A stretch of 64,000 bases of DNA from Ectopseudomonas chengduensis (GTDB lineage: Bacteria; Pseudomonadota; Gammaproteobacteria; Pseudomonadales; Pseudomonadaceae). Positions 48,149 to 61,000 of this stretch are shown here, piece by piece (positions within the stretch are counted from its first letter, which is position 1; each line of letters begins with the position of its first letter). A program made the position numbers and the translations under genes. The stretch is taken from NCBI RefSeq assembly GCF_900102635.1, contig NZ_FMZQ01000010.1, positions 1 through 64,000 of the forward strand, in the 5' to 3' direction. The notes under the pieces were generated by a model, which was not told the origin of the DNA, did no database searches, and saw nothing but the letters and a program-made list of their open reading frames with translations.

Positions 48149-48997
48149 ATGAATCTCGCTGTAATCCAGATGGTTAGCCAGGACGACGTGCAAACCAACC
48201 TGCGTCTGGCTCGCCGTATGCTGGAGCGTGCCGCGCAGGGCGGTGCGCGCCTCGCCGTGCTGCCCGAAAACTTCGCTGCCATGGGTCGCCGCGACCTGGC
48301 TGCCATCGGCCGCGCCGAAGCATTGGGCGAGGGGCCGATCCTGCCCTGGTTGAAACGCGCTGCTCGTGACCTCAGTTTATGGATAGTGGCTGGCACTTTG
48401 CCGCTGCCTCCGGACGATGATGCCGACGGCAAACCGCATGCCTGCTCACTGCTGATCGATGATCAGGGTGAGCGTGTGGCCCGTTACGACAAGCTGCACC
48501 TGTTCGATGTCGATGTCGCCGACAACCGTGGTCGTTATCGCGAGTCCGACGATTTCGCCCATGGCCAGCGCGTCGTGGTGGCCGACACCCCCGTGGGGCG
48601 TCTGGGGCTGACGGTGTGTTACGACCTGCGCTTCCCTGAGCTGTTCGGTGCGCTGCGTGAAGCTGGCGCCGAGCTGATCAGCGTGCCGGCAGCGTTCACT
48701 GCGGTGACCGGTGCCGCGCATTGGCAGGTCTTGACCCGCGCCCGCGCCATCGAAACTCAATGCTATGTACTGGCGGCCGGGCAGGGTGGCGAGCACCCCG
48801 GTCAGCGTCTGACGTTCGGCCACTCGGCGATCATCGACCCATGGGGTCAGGTGCTGGCCGAGCAGGATCAGGGTGAAGGGGCCTTGCTGGCTCCCCGCGA
48901 TGCCGCCGAGCAGGCGAACATTCGCCAACGCATGCCGGTGCAGCAGCACCGCCGAATCTTTTCATCGGACGTACCCCGTCCGATCGTTGTGGAGTGA
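48149..48997 (+). CDS. Nitrilase-superfamily amidohydrolase (Nit1-like)
   Basis: 282 aa from ATG 48149. The Glu-Lys-Cys triad is visible: [18 protein letters not shown] and [12 protein letters not shown]. The sequence is closest in type to Nit1/deaminated-glutathione amidase (branch 10), which repairs deaminated glutathione; the exact substrate is unproven. The last codon overlaps the tldD ribosome site, so coupled with tldD. Confidence 0.92.
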   Translation: MNLAVIQMVSQDDVQTNLRLARRMLERAAQGGARLAVLPENFAAMGRRDLAAIGRAEALGEGPILPWLKRAARDLSLWIVAGTLPLPPDDDADGKPHACSLLIDDQGERVARYDKLHLFDVDVADNRGRYRESDDFAHGQRVVVADTPVGRLGLTVCYDLRFPELFGALREAGAELISVPAAFTAVTGAAHWQVLTRARAIETQCYVLAAGQGGEHPGQRLTFGHSAIIDPWGQVLAEQDQGEGALLAPRDAAEQANIRQRMPVQQHRRIFSSDVPRPIVVE

Positions 48998-48999
48998 CC

Positions 49000-50442
49000 A
49001 TGAACACGATGTTGCAATCCGTCAGCGAGCATCTGCTTGCCCCCGGTAACCTGACGCTCGATAGCCTCGGCAGCGTGCTGGGCGAAGTCGCTGGGCCGGG
49101 GATCGATGCCGCCGATCTGTACTTTCAAAGCCAGGTTTCGGAAACCTGGGTGCTGGAGGACGGCATCGTCAAGGAGGGCAGCTTCAATCTCGATCAGGGC
49201 GTTGGTGTGCGCGCCCAGTCGGGCGAGAAGACCGGTTTTGCCTACAGCAACGCGATCAGCCTCGATGCGCTTACGCAGGCCGCACAGGCCGCGCGTTCGA
49301 TCTCGCGTGCTGGCCAGCAGGGCCGTGTGCAGGCTTTCGTCAGCCCGCAGGTGACCCAGCTGTATGCCGAAGGCAACCCACTGGACGTCATGGGGCGCGC
49401 CGAGAAGGTTGAATTGCTGCAGCGTATCGACCGCGCAACGCGCGCGCTCGATCCACGTATCAAACAGGTCACCGTGAGCCTGGCCGGCGTCTGGGATCGT
49501 ATCCTGGTCGCCGCCCACGACGGCAGCCTCAGCGCCGATATCCGCCCGCTGGTGCGCTTCAATGTCAGCGTCATCGTCGAGCAGAACGGGCGCCGCGAGC
49601 GCGGTGGCCATGGCGGTGGCGGACGTACCGACTACCGCTATTTTCTCGATGAAGACCGCGCCATGGGCTACGCCCGCGAGGCGCTGCGCCAGGCGCTGGT
49701 CAATCTGGAGGCCATCGCTGCCCCCGCTGGCAGCATGCCAGTGGTGATGGGTGCCGGCTGGTCCGGCGTGCTGCTGCACGAAGCGGTCGGCCACGGCCTG
49801 GAAGGCGACTTCAACCGCAAGGGCAGTTCGGCCTACAGCGGCCAGGTCGGCCAGAAGGTCGCTTCCAGCCTCTGCACCATCGTCGACGACGGCACTCTGG
49901 CCGGACGACGCGGCTCGCTGAGTGTCGACGACGAAGGCACGCCGACCCAATGCACCACGCTGATCGAGAACGGCGTGCTCAAGGGTTACATGCAGGACAA
50001 GCTCAATGCCCGCCTGATGGGCGTGGCCGCCACCGGCAACGGGCGTCGCGAGTCCTACGCGCACCTGCCGATGCCGCGCATGACCAATACCTACATGCTG
50101 GCTGGCGAGAGCGATCCGGAGGAAATCATACGTTCGGTGAAGAAGGGCATCTACTGCGCCAACCTTGGCGGCGGCCAGGTGGACATCACCAGTGGCAAGT
50201 TCGTGTTCTCTACCAGTGAGGCCTACCTGATCGAGGACGGCAAGATCACGGCGCCGGTCAAAGGCGCCACCTTGATTGGCAACGGCCCGGAGGCCATGAG
50301 CCGGGTGTCCATGGTCGGCAATGACCTGGCCCTGGATAGTGGCGTCGGCACCTGCGGCAAAGACGGTCAGTCGGTGCCGGTCGGTGTCGGTCAGCCGACG
50401 CTGAAGATCGACGCGATCACTGTCGGCGGCACTGGTGCGTAG
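49000..50442 (+). CDS. tldD: Metalloprotease TldD
   Basis: 480 aa from ATG 49000 (GGAG five bases upstream; a GTG at 48994 is a poorer choice). The zinc motif [11 protein letters not shown] lies near 262, in [19 protein letters not shown]. TldD pairs with PmbA/TldE to form a heterodimeric protease that cleaves unfolded peptides, processes microcin-type peptides and degrades CcdA in E. coli. pmbA lies 700 bp downstream beyond darP. Confidence 0.97.
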   Translation: MNTMLQSVSEHLLAPGNLTLDSLGSVLGEVAGPGIDAADLYFQSQVSETWVLEDGIVKEGSFNLDQGVGVRAQSGEKTGFAYSNAISLDALTQAAQAARSISRAGQQGRVQAFVSPQVTQLYAEGNPLDVMGRAEKVELLQRIDRATRALDPRIKQVTVSLAGVWDRILVAAHDGSLSADIRPLVRFNVSVIVEQNGRRERGGHGGGGRTDYRYFLDEDRAMGYAREALRQALVNLEAIAAPAGSMPVVMGAGWSGVLLHEAVGHGLEGDFNRKGSSAYSGQVGQKVASSLCTIVDDGTLAGRRGSLSVDDEGTPTQCTTLIENGVLKGYMQDKLNARLMGVAATGNGRRESYAHLPMPRMTNTYMLAGESDPEEIIRSVKKGIYCANLGGGQVDITSGKFVFSTSEAYLIEDGKITAPVKGATLIGNGPEAMSRVSMVGNDLALDSGVGTCGKDGQSVPVGVGQPTLKIDAITVGGTGA

Positions 50443-50453
50443 GGCCGACAACA

Positions 50454-50512
50454 GTAGGGTGCGCCGTGCGCACCAGCGGCTGGCGAAGAGTCGGTGCGCA
50501 TGGCGCACCCTA
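50454..50512. repeat. REP-like inverted pair, family D
   Basis: GTAGGGTGCGCCGTGCGCACC and the inverted GGTGCGCATGGCGCACCCTA, 18 bases apart. It fills the gap between the convergent tldD and darP genes and may end both transcripts. Confidence 0.88.
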
Positions 50513-50515
50513 GGG

Positions 50516-51034
50516 TCAGCGCAATCCGCGGTGGATTTCGTCGAGCTCGCGGATGTACTTGAACACCTTGCGCGCCGCAGCCGGCGGCTTGTTGCGCGCG
50601 GCTTCGTGCTGAGCATGACGAACCAGGCCGCGCAGGTGCTGGACGTCAGCGTCGGGGTAGAGCTCGACGAAGCTTTCCAGCGCGCTGTCGCCTTCGGCGA
50701 TCAGGCGGTCACGCCAGCGTTCGAGGGCATGGAAGCGTTCGTTGTACTCGCGGGTGGAGCTGTCCACCTGGTCGAGCATGGCGACGATCGCGTCGACATC
50801 CTGTTCGCGCATCAGCTTGCCGATGAACTGGATGTGGCGTTTGCGCGCGGCATTGGCGGTATGTTTCGGCGCTTCGGCGAGCGCGCGGCGTAGGGCATCG
50901 GTCAGTGGCATCTTGGCCAGCAGATCCGCCTTGAGCGTGGTCAGTCGTTCGCCAAGGTCCTGCAGGGCATGCAGTTCGCGTTTGACCTGGGATTTGCTCT
51001 TCTCCAGGGAGAAGTCGTCGTAGGAATCAGACAT
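50516..51034 (-). CDS. darP: Ribosome-associated protein DarP (YjgA, DUF615)
   Basis: 172 aa from ATG 51034 ([21 protein letters not shown]). Highly charged helical protein with [19 protein letters not shown] and the C-terminal [13 protein letters not shown] of the DUF615 family. E. coli DarP/YjgA acts late in 50S subunit maturation. The long open frame continuing upstream is not coding. Divergent from pmbA. Confidence 0.94.
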   Translation of the reverse strand: MSDSYDDFSLEKSKSQVKRELHALQDLGERLTTLKADLLAKMPLTDALRRALAEAPKHTANAARKRHIQFIGKLMREQDVDAIVAMLDQVDSSTREYNERFHALERWRDRLIAEGDSALESFVELYPDADVQHLRGLVRHAQHEAARNKPPAAARKVFKYIRELDEIHRGLR

Positions 51035-51163
51035 GGGGTGGGTCCAGAGGGAAACGCCGCCATGATAGCAGTAACCGTGACTGCCGGCCCGCGGGCGGGC
51101 AGTCGAGAGCAGGCCTTGGGTTTCGTTCAAAGAGTGCCTGCGCCAAGAGAATCGGGAGTGGTT

Positions 51164-52510
51164 ATGAGTGAAGTAGAACGCATCGGGCCGCAGGCCTTGC
51201 CTGTGCTGCAAGAGCAGGTCGAGGCCATTCTTGCCGAAGCCAGGCGCCAGGGTGCCAGTGCCTGCGAGGTGGCGGTATCGGCTGGTCAGGGGCTGTCCAC
51301 CACGGTGCGCCAAGGCGAAGTGGAGACCGTCGAATTCAATCGCGACCAGGGTTTCGGCATCACCCTGTATGTGGGCCAGCGCAAGGGCTCGGCCAGCACC
51401 TCGGCCACCGGTAGCGAGGCCATTCGTGAGACCGTGGCGGCGGCCCTGGCGATTGCCAAACACACCAGCGAGGACGAGTGCGCCGGCCTGGCCGATGCTG
51501 CGCTGATGGCGCGCGAGCTGCCTGAGCTCGATCTCTATCACCCCTGGTCGATCACCCCGGAGCAGGCGGTGGAGCAGGCGCTGGCCTGCGAAGCCGCGGC
51601 TTTCGCGGCTGACAAGCGGATCAAGAACGCCGATGGCACCAGCCTCAACACCCATCAAGGTTGCCGCGTATACGGCAACAGCCACGGCTTCGTCGGCGGT
51701 TACGCCAGCACCCGCCATAGCCTGAGCTGCGTGGTGATTGCCGAGGGTGAAGGGCAGATGCAGCGCGACTACTGGTATGACGTCAATCGTCAAGGCGAAC
51801 TGCTGGCTGATGCCAAGGGTATCGGCCAGCGCGCCGCTGAGCGTGCGGTCAGCCGTCTTGGTGCGCGCCCGGTGCCGACTTGCGAGGTGCCGGTGCTGTT
51901 CGCCGCCGAGCTGGCCGGTGGGCTGTTCAGCCACCTGCTGGCGGCGATTTCGGGTGGCAACCTGTATCGCCAGTCCTCCTTCCTCGAAGGTGCCCTCGGC
52001 CAGCGCTTGTTCCCCGAATGGCTGACCCTCGACGAACGTCCGCACCTGCCGCGCGCACTGGGTAGCGCGACCTTCGATGGCGATGGCCTGGCCACCTACG
52101 CCAAGCCGTTCGTGGAAAATGGCGAGCTGGTGTCCTACGTGCTCGGCACCTATTCCGGGCGCAAGCTGGGTTTGCCGAGCACCGCCAACTCCGGCGGTGT
52201 GCACAACCTGTTCGTCACCCATGGCGATGAAGATCAGCAGGCGCTGATCCGTCGCATGGGTCGTGGCCTATTGGTCACCGAACTGATGGGGCAGGGCTTG
52301 AACCTGGTTACCGGTGACTATTCCCGTGGCGCGGCGGGCTTCTGGGTCGAGAACGGCGAGATCCAGTTCCCGGTGCAGGAGGTAACCATCGCCGGCAATC
52401 TGCGCGACATGTTCCGTCAGGTCGTTGCAGTCGGTCGTGACCTCGAGCGTCGCGGCAATATCTGCACCGGCTCGGTGCTGATCGAGAAGATGACCGTCGC
52501 CGGTAGCTGA
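51164..52510 (+). CDS. pmbA: Metalloprotease partner PmbA (TldE)
   Basis: 448 aa from ATG 51164 (GGGAG seven bases upstream). TldD/PmbA fold with [19 protein letters not shown] near the N-terminus and [15 protein letters not shown] towards the end. It lacks the HExxxH of TldD, as expected for the non-catalytic partner. A strong hairpin (52538-52560) follows the stop. Confidence 0.96.
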   Translation: MSEVERIGPQALPVLQEQVEAILAEARRQGASACEVAVSAGQGLSTTVRQGEVETVEFNRDQGFGITLYVGQRKGSASTSATGSEAIRETVAAALAIAKHTSEDECAGLADAALMARELPELDLYHPWSITPEQAVEQALACEAAAFAADKRIKNADGTSLNTHQGCRVYGNSHGFVGGYASTRHSLSCVVIAEGEGQMQRDYWYDVNRQGELLADAKGIGQRAAERAVSRLGARPVPTCEVPVLFAAELAGGLFSHLLAAISGGNLYRQSSFLEGALGQRLFPEWLTLDERPHLPRALGSATFDGDGLATYAKPFVENGELVSYVLGTYSGRKLGLPSTANSGGVHNLFVTHGDEDQQALIRRMGRGLLVTELMGQGLNLVTGDYSRGAAGFWVENGEIQFPVQEVTIAGNLRDMFRQVVAVGRDLERRGNICTGSVLIEKMTVAGS

Positions 52511-52537
52511 GTGCCGCCATGCTCTGACAGTAAGTAA

Positions 52538-52560
52538 CGCGCGGCCTTGCGGGCCGCGCG
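52538..52560 (+). terminator. Hairpin after pmbA
   Basis: CGCGCGGCC / GGCCGCGCG stem with a five-base loop, 28 bases after the stop; no T-run. Likely transcript end. Confidence 0.6.
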
Positions 52561-52633
52561 TATCCCGCAAGCTGCGGCCTGCCTCAGGCGAGGGCGGAGC
52601 AGTTTCTGTCTGAAAGTCCACATACTCTGTGTA

Positions 52634-52671
52634 TTGATTATTTTTCTCAAAAGAGAATAAATATCATTTCA
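52634..52671 (+). promoter_or_regulatory. Fur box overlapping the fagA promoter
   Basis: -35 TTGATT (52634-52639), 17-base spacer, -10 ATAAAT (52657-52662). A 19-bp Fur-like site at 52653-52671 (GAGAATAAATATCATTTCA) matches 12 of 19 bases of the classical Fur consensus and covers the -10. This fits the known iron repression of fagA-fumC-orfX-sodA in P. aeruginosa. The AT-rich stretch stands out from the surrounding GC-rich DNA. Confidence 0.75.
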
Positions 52672-52688
52672 TTGATAGGTGGACGCCC

Positions 52689-53073
52689 ATGTTCTATCCC
52701 TTCTTCACACCTTGCTTGAACTGCTGGCATTGGCAGGGCTTTCTCGTGCGCTGCGCTCTACGGCCCGATGAACCCCGCCTGCTCGATTTCCACGAATGGC
52801 ACGGGCGGCAACTGGTGGAGCGCGGCCGGCTGGACGCCTGGCGGGTCTCGCGCATCACGTTGGAACTGCTACTCGACACCGCCTGTGACCCGGCATTGCC
52901 CTGGCATTGGCGTGCCCTCTGCCTGGATCGTGCCTACCGGCCCCTGCGGGTCATGCAGCAACAGGCCAACGATCTTCCTCGTCAGCGCAGCCTGAACCTC
53001 CTGCTCAATCGTCTGGCGACCCTGCGCCTGCAACCCTCCCTCTCATTCCATGAATCGGCACAAGGACATTCCT

Positions 53074-53081
<8 letters not shown>
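52689..53081 (+). CDS. fagA: FagA, Fur-regulated small protein
   Basis: 130 aa. Begins MFYPFFTPCLNCWHWQGFLVR; rich in Trp, Leu and Arg, no signal peptide or membrane helix. The position at the head of fumC-orfX-sodM and the Fur box upstream match the 'Fur-associated gene' of P. aeruginosa (PA4471, from memory). The molecular function is unknown. Its stop overlaps the fumC start by eight bases, so translation is coupled. Confidence 0.9.
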
Positions 53082-54462
<1,381 letters not shown>

Positions 54463-54580
54463 GCCGCTTTCTTTCGGCGTCTGTTCACGAGCCAGGTTCG
54501 GCCATGCAGCCAGCGCGCGTTATTGGCACGCGCAGGTCGAGGCGGCAGAGCGTGGAAAGGCTCTCATCAGGAGGTCTGTC

Positions 54581-55033
54581 ATGGAGCACTGGAAAACCAC
54601 CATCGAAGCCGGTAACCGCTGTTTCTCCGAGGGCGACTGGGTACGGGCTCGCGAGCTCTACCTGCAGGCGCTGGCAGAGGCTCAGGTGATGTTCGGGCGC
54701 TGGCCTGATCACAACATGGCGGTGGCGGCCTTTGTGATTTCTCATCACAACCTGGCCGATCTGCACCTGGCGCTGGGGCAACCGGAGGAAGCCGCGGAAA
54801 ACCTCTGCGCCAGCCACGAGCGCCTGCTCCAGACCCTGGCCGACAGCCAGCGGCCGCAGGCGCTGCGCGAGATCGCCCTGCACCACAGCCGCCGTACCTA
54901 CGTGGAGCTGTTGCAGTTCATCAGCGAGCACGGTGCTTTCCCGCGCACCGACCGCTTGCTTGGCGCTTCGCAGCGCCATGCCTGGCAACGACCCACCGTC
55001 AATCCAGCCGGTCATGGCCGCTACTATCACTGA
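54581..55033 (+). CDS. OrfX, TPR-like protein of the fumC-sodM operon
   Basis: 150 aa, all-helical. The N-terminal half reads as a tetratricopeptide-like repeat (AGNRCFSEGDWVRARELYLQ, ISHHNLADLHLALGQPEEA). It contains many histidines (HHNL, LHHSRR, GRYYH tail), which might bind metal, but this is speculation. Conserved between fumC and sodM in Pseudomonas; function unknown. AGGAGG ribosome site upstream; 12 bp before sodM. Confidence 0.85.
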   Translation: MEHWKTTIEAGNRCFSEGDWVRARELYLQALAEAQVMFGRWPDHNMAVAAFVISHHNLADLHLALGQPEEAAENLCASHERLLQTLADSQRPQALREIALHHSRRTYVELLQFISEHGAFPRTDRLLGASQRHAWQRPTVNPAGHGRYYH

Positions 55034-55045
55034 AGGAGAACGCTC

Positions 55046-55657
55046 ATGCCTCATCGCCTGCCGCCACTGCCTTACGCCTACGATGCCCTGGAACCGCATA
55101 TCGATGCGCAGACCATGGAAATCCACTACAGCAAGCACCATCAGACCTACATAAACAATCTGAACACGGCACTGGAGGGAACGTCCTATGCAGAAGTACC
55201 GGTGGAAGACCTGCTGATCCGCCTGGACGAGATGCCGCCAAGCCTGCACGCGGCATTGATCAACCAGGGCGGGGGACACGCCAACCACACACTGTTCTGG
55301 ACGGTCATGTCGCCTTCCGGAGGGGGCGAGCCCGCTGGCGAACTGGCAGTGGCGATCGATGCCGAACTGGGTGGTTTTGCGGCGTTCAAGGAGGCCTTTA
55401 CCAAAGCCGCGCTGAGCCGTTTCGGCAGCGGCTGGGCATGGCTCAGCGTGACGCCGCAGAGGACATTGGTAGTGGAAAGCAGCGCCAACCAGGACAGCCC
55501 ATTGATGCATGGCAACACACCGATCCTGGGGCTGGACGTCTGGGAGCATGCCTACTACCTGCGCTACCAGAACCGCCGGCCGGAATACATCGGCGCCTTC
55601 TACAACGTCATCGACTGGGACGAAGTGGCGCGCCGATACCGACAGGCCCTGAGCTGA
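55046..55657 (+). CDS. sodM: Manganese superoxide dismutase
   Basis: 203 aa. Metal ligands as in Mn/Fe SOD: His27 in EIHYSKHH, His in HANHTLFW, Asp and His in LDVWEHAYY. Gln in the GGGEPAG region and the SodA-type NNLNTALEG suggest the manganese form. Made under iron limitation from the fagA operon, replacing iron SOD. A good AAGGAG ribosome site. Confidence 0.96.
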   Translation: MPHRLPPLPYAYDALEPHIDAQTMEIHYSKHHQTYINNLNTALEGTSYAEVPVEDLLIRLDEMPPSLHAALINQGGGHANHTLFWTVMSPSGGGEPAGELAVAIDAELGGFAAFKEAFTKAALSRFGSGWAWLSVTPQRTLVVESSANQDSPLMHGNTPILGLDVWEHAYYLRYQNRRPEYIGAFYNVIDWDEVARRYRQALS

Positions 55658-55677
55658 ACAGGCGGATAGCGAACACG

Positions 55678-56580
55678 ATGCGAACCTTGCTCACTTCCTT
55701 GCCCGGCCTCAATGGCCGGGCTTTGCGCTATCTGCTCGGCGGCGTGATTGTGCTGTGTGGCAGTCTGCTGCTGTTCATCCAGGTTGCCGTGCTGATCGAC
55801 CAGACGGTTCAGCCACAATTGCTACGGGCATTGCAGGGCGGCTTGCTGTGCGCCACCGGTACAGCGGTCGGCGCCTTGCCGGTGCTGTTCATGGGCGAAC
55901 TGTCCGGGCGCTGGCGCGATAGGCTGCTGGGCTTCGGTGGCGGTGTGATGCTGGCAGCGACGGTGTTCTCCCTGCTGGTACCGGCGCTCGAGGTGGCCGG
56001 TGAGCAGGGTTTCACGGCCTGGGGCGCCGGGGCTCTGGCCAGCATTGGCCTGCTGCTGGGCGTCGCCGCCCTGCTGGGGTTGGGCCGCGTGCTGGCGCAA
56101 CGGCAGAGCGTCGGCGCGGCCGAACTGCAACGGGGCGCTCTGGCGCCTGGCACACTGCTGTTCGTCATCGCCATCATGTTGCACAACGTACCCGAGGGCA
56201 TGGCGGTTGGCGTGGCAGCGGGAGCGGGCTTGAGTGGCGCCGATGGCCTGGCGATCGGCATCGCCCTGCAGGATGTACCGGAAGGCCTGATCGTCGCCCT
56301 GGTGCTGGCCAGTGCCGGGATGGGACGCGGCAAGGCGGTACTGATCGGTGCGGCGTCAGGCCTGGTCGAACCGCTGTTCGCGGTGCTCTGCGCCTGGCTG
56401 GTCGGGGTTTCGCACATGCTGTTGCCCTGGGGGCTGGCGCTGGCTGCGGGGGCGATGCTGTTCGCGGTGATCCACGAAATCATTCCCGAAGCACATGGCA
56501 GTGGTCATGCCGGCGATGCCAGTCTGGCGCTGGTGCTGGGCTTCTGTCTGATGATGGTGCTGGATACGGCCTTGGCGTAG
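55678..56580 (+). CDS. ZIP-family metal transporter
   Basis: 300 aa with eight predicted helices. The binuclear metal site is HNVPEG in helix IV and QDVPEG in helix V (the GufA-like pattern has His/Asn/Glu here). A further HEIIPEAHGSGHAG lies near the C-terminus. Likely imports Zn, Mn or Fe; just after sodM in the iron-starvation operon, manganese supply would make sense, but this is inference. Twenty bases after the sodM stop, so probably in the operon. Confidence 0.88.
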   Translation: MRTLLTSLPGLNGRALRYLLGGVIVLCGSLLLFIQVAVLIDQTVQPQLLRALQGGLLCATGTAVGALPVLFMGELSGRWRDRLLGFGGGVMLAATVFSLLVPALEVAGEQGFTAWGAGALASIGLLLGVAALLGLGRVLAQRQSVGAAELQRGALAPGTLLFVIAIMLHNVPEGMAVGVAAGAGLSGADGLAIGIALQDVPEGLIVALVLASAGMGRGKAVLIGAASGLVEPLFAVLCAWLVGVSHMLLPWGLALAAGAMLFAVIHEIIPEAHGSGHAGDASLALVLGFCLMMVLDTALA

Positions 56581-56612
56581 CGGGAGACGTGCACACCGCC
56601 CTCCAAGACTTT

Positions 56613-56885
56613 CTACTCACCTTCGTCGAAGTAATTCTCGATCAGGCCGACCAGTGCAGCGAGCGCCTCGTGATCCTGCTCGCCTTCGGTCAGCAGGTGC
56701 ACATTGGTGCCCTTGCCGGCAGCCAGCATCATCACCGCCATGATGCTCTTGCCGTCTACCAGGCTTTCGGCACTGCGGCCGATGCGCACCTGGCAAGGGT
56801 AGGTGCTCGCTACACCGACGAACTTGGCTGCAGCACGGGCATGCAGACCAAGTTTGTTGATGATGGTGATTTCACGTGCTGGCAT
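56613..56885 (-). CDS. ptsO: Phosphocarrier protein NPr (nitrogen PTS)
   Basis: 90 aa HPr fold with the phosphorylated His15 in NKLGLHARAAAKF and DGKSIMAVMMLAAGKGT. It carries phosphate from EI-Ntr to PtsN. Last gene of rpoN-hpf-ptsN-rapZ-ptsO. Confidence 0.95.
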   Translation of the reverse strand: MPAREITIINKLGLHARAAAKFVGVASTYPCQVRIGRSAESLVDGKSIMAVMMLAAGKGTNVHLLTEGEQDHEALAALVGLIENYFDEGE

Positions 56886-56899
56886 CGCGGCAGGATTCC

Positions 56900-57757
56900 T
56901 TAGCTGAGGTCGCGGTGACGCACCTGGACGTTCTTCAGCGAGTCTTTGAGTGCCTGGCTCAGGCGGTTGGCCAGGTACACCGAGCGGTGGTGACCACCGG
57001 TGCAGCCAATGGCGATGGTCACATAGGCGCGGTTGCTGGCGGCGAAGCGTGGCAGCCATTTTTCCAGGTAGGCGAGGATGTCCTGATACATCTCCTCGAC
57101 CTCCGGTTGCGCGGCCAGGTAGTCGATCACTGGTTGATCCAGCCCGGAGTGGTCGCGCAGTTCCGGCTTCCAGTAGGGATTGGGCAGGCAGCGGGCATCG
57201 AACACCAGGTCGGCGTCCACCGGCATGCCACGTTTGAAGCCGAAGGATTCGACGAGAAAGGCGGTGCCGGTCTGCGTCTGGCCCAGCAGGCGTAGCTTGA
57301 GCGTGTCGCGCAACTGGTAGAGATTCAGGCGGGTGGTGTCGATCTTCAGATCGGCCCGGTCGGTGATCGGTGCCAGCAGCTGGCTTTCGTAAGCAATGGC
57401 CTCGGCCAGCGAGCGGTTGTCGTTGGTCAGCGGGTGACGTCTGCGGGTTTCGGAAAAGCGCTTGAGCAGGGTTTCGTCTTCGGCATCGAGATACAGCACG
57501 TCGCAGCGGATGTTGCGCTTGCGCACTTCGTCGAGCAGTTCCGGGAAGCGTTTGAGCTGGCTCAGCAGGTTGCGCGCATCGATGGAGACCGCCACCTGTG
57601 GCAGCAGCATGTCGCTATGCGGCAGGAAACGCTCGGCAAGATCCGGCAGCAGGCCGGCCGGCAGGTTGTCGATGCAGTAGAAACCGTTGTCCTCAAGTAC
57701 ATCGAGGGCGGTGCTCTTACCCGAGCCCGAGCGACCGCTGACGATGATCAGGCGCAT
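56900..57757 (-). CDS. rapZ: RapZ, RNase adaptor / nucleotide-binding protein
   Basis: 285 aa. Walker [10 protein letters not shown] at 8-16; C-terminal signature [18 protein letters not shown]. coli RapZ directs RNase E to the GlmZ sRNA to control glmS; the target in Pseudomonas may differ. Starts two bases after ptsN. Confidence 0.96.
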   Translation of the reverse strand: MRLIIVSGRSGSGKSTALDVLEDNGFYCIDNLPAGLLPDLAERFLPHSDMLLPQVAVSIDARNLLSQLKRFPELLDEVRKRNIRCDVLYLDAEDETLLKRFSETRRRHPLTNDNRSLAEAIAYESQLLAPITDRADLKIDTTRLNLYQLRDTLKLRLLGQTQTGTAFLVESFGFKRGMPVDADLVFDARCLPNPYWKPELRDHSGLDQPVIDYLAAQPEVEEMYQDILAYLEKWLPRFAASNRAYVTIAIGCTGGHHRSVYLANRLSQALKDSLKNVQVRHRDLS

Positions 57758-57759
57758 GT

Positions 57760-58224
57760 TTATTGACCGTTCTGAATGTCCACGACGACCTGATAGAGAT
57801 CTTCGCCGCTGTTGGCCTGGCGCAGACGTTCACGTACATCCTGGCGATCGAGCATGCTGGCGATCTGGCGCAGCAGTTCGAGGTGGGCATCGGTGGCCGC
57901 CTCCGGCACCAGAAGCACGAACAGCAGATCGACCGGCACGCCGTCGATGGCGTCGAAGTCGACTGCCGTCTCCAGGTGCAGGACCGCACTGATCGGGGCA
58001 CTGCAGCCAGCCAGGCGGCAGTGGGGAATGGCAATGCCGTTGCCGAAGCCGGTAGAGCCGAGCTTCTCGCGGGCGATGAGGCTTTCGAATATGTCCTGGG
58101 CATCCAGGTCGGGTAGATCGCGCGCAACCAGGTTGGCGATCTGTTCGAGCACGCGTTTCTTGCTGCCGCCCGGCACGTTCACCAGGGAACGGCCGGGGGT
58201 CAGGATATTTTCAAGTCGGATCAT
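57760..58224 (-). CDS. ptsN: PTS IIA-Ntr protein PtsN
   Basis: 154 aa. The phosphorylated His68 is in [10 protein letters not shown]. Regulatory end point of the nitrogen PTS, linking carbon/nitrogen state to potassium uptake and, in Pseudomonas, polymer storage. Twelve bases after hpf. Confidence 0.96.
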   Translation of the reverse strand: MIRLENILTPGRSLVNVPGGSKKRVLEQIANLVARDLPDLDAQDIFESLIAREKLGSTGFGNGIAIPHCRLAGCSAPISAVLHLETAVDFDAIDGVPVDLLFVLLVPEAATDAHLELLRQIASMLDRQDVRERLRQANSGEDLYQVVVDIQNGQ

Positions 58225-58236
58225 GGATAGGGAATG

Positions 58237-58545
58237 TTAGCGGGCCGTAGCGCCTTGCAGGCGTTCGAGCTGCTTTTCCTTGTGCTTGATGAGTTGACGG
58301 TCGAGTTTATCGGCCAACAGGTCGATGGCAGCGTACATATCCTGGTGTTCGGCGTTGGCGACCACTTCGCCGCCGGCGATGTGCAGGGTGGCTTCGATCT
58401 TCTGCTTGAGTTTTTCGACCTCCATGGTCACCTGTACGTTGGTGATCTTGTCGAAGTGGCGTTCCAGTCGGCCCAGTTTCTCGCCGATATAGTCACGCAG
58501 GGCGTCGGTCACATCCAGCTGATGTCCACTGATGTTGACTTGCAT
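58237..58545 (-). CDS. hpf: Ribosome hibernation promoting factor (short form)
   Basis: 102 aa, S30AE domain only (MQVNISGHQLDVTDALRDYI, NVQVTMEVEKLKQKIEATL). Binds idle 30S subunits and promotes 100S dimers in stationary phase. Follows rpoN across a 99-bp gap with a hairpin. Confidence 0.95.
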   Translation of the reverse strand: MQVNISGHQLDVTDALRDYIGEKLGRLERHFDKITNVQVTMEVEKLKQKIEATLHIAGGEVVANAEHQDMYAAIDLLADKLDRQLIKHKEKQLERLQGATAR

Positions 58546-58613
58546 ACCGCTTTCTCCTTGTTGCCTTGTGTAAGAGACGGGTCTGGTTCGACCCGCCGCC
58601 GGAACACGTTGGC

Positions 58614-58634
58614 CTGAAGGCCTGAGGCCTTCAG
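58614..58634 (-). terminator. Hairpin between rpoN and hpf
   Basis: CTGAAGGCC / GGCCTTCAG perfect nine-base stem with a three-base loop, 11 bases after the rpoN stop; no T-run. Probably attenuation, since hpf needs its own stationary-phase expression. Confidence 0.5.
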
Positions 58635-58644
58635 TCGATCTGGC

Positions 58645-60138
58645 CTACATCAGTCGCTTGCGCTCACTCGAGGGCGCTATGCCGAGGGACTCGCGATACT
58701 TGGCGACCGTCCGACGGGCGACTTGGATGCCTTGTGCCTCCAGTAAACCAGCGATCTTGCTGTCGCTCAACGGCTTTTTCGCGTTTTCTGCTGCAACCAG
58801 TTTTTTGATGATCGCGCGGATCGCGGTGGACGAGCATTCGCCGCCTTCGGAGGTGCTGACGTGGCTGGAGAAGAAATATTTCAGCTCGTAAATGCCACGT
58901 GGGGTGTGCATGAATTTCTGCGTGGTAACGCGTGAAATCGTCGACTCGTGCATACCCACCGCTTCGGCGATGTCGTGCAGCACCAGAGGCTTCATCGCCT
59001 CGTCGCCGTAGTCGAGGAAGCCACGCTGGTGTTCGACGATCTGCGTGGCCACCTTCATCAGCGTTTCGTTGCGGCTCTGCAGGCTCTTGATGAACCAGCG
59101 GGCCTCCTGCAACTGGTTGCGCATGAAGGTGTTGTCGGCGCTGGAATCGGCGCGTTTGACGAAGCCGGCATACTGCGGGTTGACGCGCAGGCGCGGCATC
59201 GCCTCCTGATTCAGTTCCACCAGCCAGCGTTCGTTGTGCTTGCGCACGATCACGTCGGGCACGACGTATTCCGGCTCACTGGATTCGATCTGCGAACCCG
59301 GACGCGGATTGAGGCGCTGGATCAGGTCGATGACCTGGCGCAGTTCGTCTTCCTTGAGCTTGGTGCGGCGCATCAGCTGGGCGTAATCGCGGCTGCCGAG
59401 CAGTTCTAGGTAGTCGCCGACCACGCGCTGGGTTTCGTTCAGCCAGGGGGTGTTGGCGGGCAGCTGGCGCAGTTGCAGCAGCAGGCACTCGCGCAGGTCG
59501 CGGGCGCCGATACCGGCGGGTTCGAACTGCTGGATGCGGTGCAGCACCACTTCCACTTCATCCAGTTCGACATCCAGCTCGGGGTCGAAGGATTCGGTCA
59601 CTTCCTCGAGGGTTTCTTCGAGGTAGCCGTCATTGTTGATGCAGTCGATCAGGGTCGCTGCGATCAGGCGATCCTTGTCCGACATGGGCGCCAGGTTCAG
59701 TTGCCAGAGCAGGTGGCTGTGCAGGCTCTCGCCGCTGGAGGTGCGAGTGGTGAAATCCCACTCGTCATCATCGTTGCTGGGCAGGCTGCTGGCGCTGGTC
59801 TGGTAGATGTCTTCCCAGGCGGTGTCGACTGGCAACTCGTTGGGAATGCGCTCGCCCCACTCGCCTTCTTCCAGGTTATCCACAGTCGGGGTGGTTTCCT
59901 GGTAGCTGTCTTCCTTGCTCGGGGCAGGGGCGGCGCTTTCGGCGCCATCAGCCATAGGATCGCTGTTGTCGAAGTCGTCGCCTTCTTCCTGGCGCTCGAG
60001 CATGGGATTGGACTCCAGCGCCTCCTGGATTTCCTGTTGCAGGTCCAGGGTAGACAGTTGGAGGAGGCGGATAGCCTGTTGCAGCTGCGGGGTCATCGTC
60101 AGCTGCTGGCCCATCTTGAGGACTAGCGATGGTTTCAT
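58645..60138 (-). CDS. rpoN: RNA polymerase sigma-54 factor RpoN
   Basis: 497 aa. Gln-rich region I ([26 protein letters not shown]), acidic region II ([15 protein letters not shown]), core-binding and helix-turn-helix parts, and the RpoN box [10 protein letters not shown] near 475. Directs enhancer-dependent transcription (nitrogen, flagella, pili). Head of the rpoN-hpf-ptsN-rapZ-ptsO cluster, 136 bp downstream of lptB. Confidence 0.99.
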   Translation of the reverse strand: MKPSLVLKMGQQLTMTPQLQQAIRLLQLSTLDLQQEIQEALESNPMLERQEEGDDFDNSDPMADGAESAAPAPSKEDSYQETTPTVDNLEEGEWGERIPNELPVDTAWEDIYQTSASSLPSNDDDEWDFTTRTSSGESLHSHLLWQLNLAPMSDKDRLIAATLIDCINNDGYLEETLEEVTESFDPELDVELDEVEVVLHRIQQFEPAGIGARDLRECLLLQLRQLPANTPWLNETQRVVGDYLELLGSRDYAQLMRRTKLKEDELRQVIDLIQRLNPRPGSQIESSEPEYVVPDVIVRKHNERWLVELNQEAMPRLRVNPQYAGFVKRADSSADNTFMRNQLQEARWFIKSLQSRNETLMKVATQIVEHQRGFLDYGDEAMKPLVLHDIAEAVGMHESTISRVTTQKFMHTPRGIYELKYFFSSHVSTSEGGECSSTAIRAIIKKLVAAENAKKPLSDSKIAGLLEAQGIQVARRTVAKYRESLGIAPSSERKRLM

Positions 60139-60274
60139 TGCAGACCTTAATTTACTGGCGAGTTACGCCTTCCACATCAGGGCGCCGAAGCGCCGCCAGG
60201 AAGCAAATTATATGCCTGAATTTCTCGTTTTTGCCTAGGGGTTGCAATATTTCTGTAGCGAAATAGCGGGCGAC

Positions 60275-60999
<725 letters not shown>

Positions 61000-61000
<1 letters not shown>

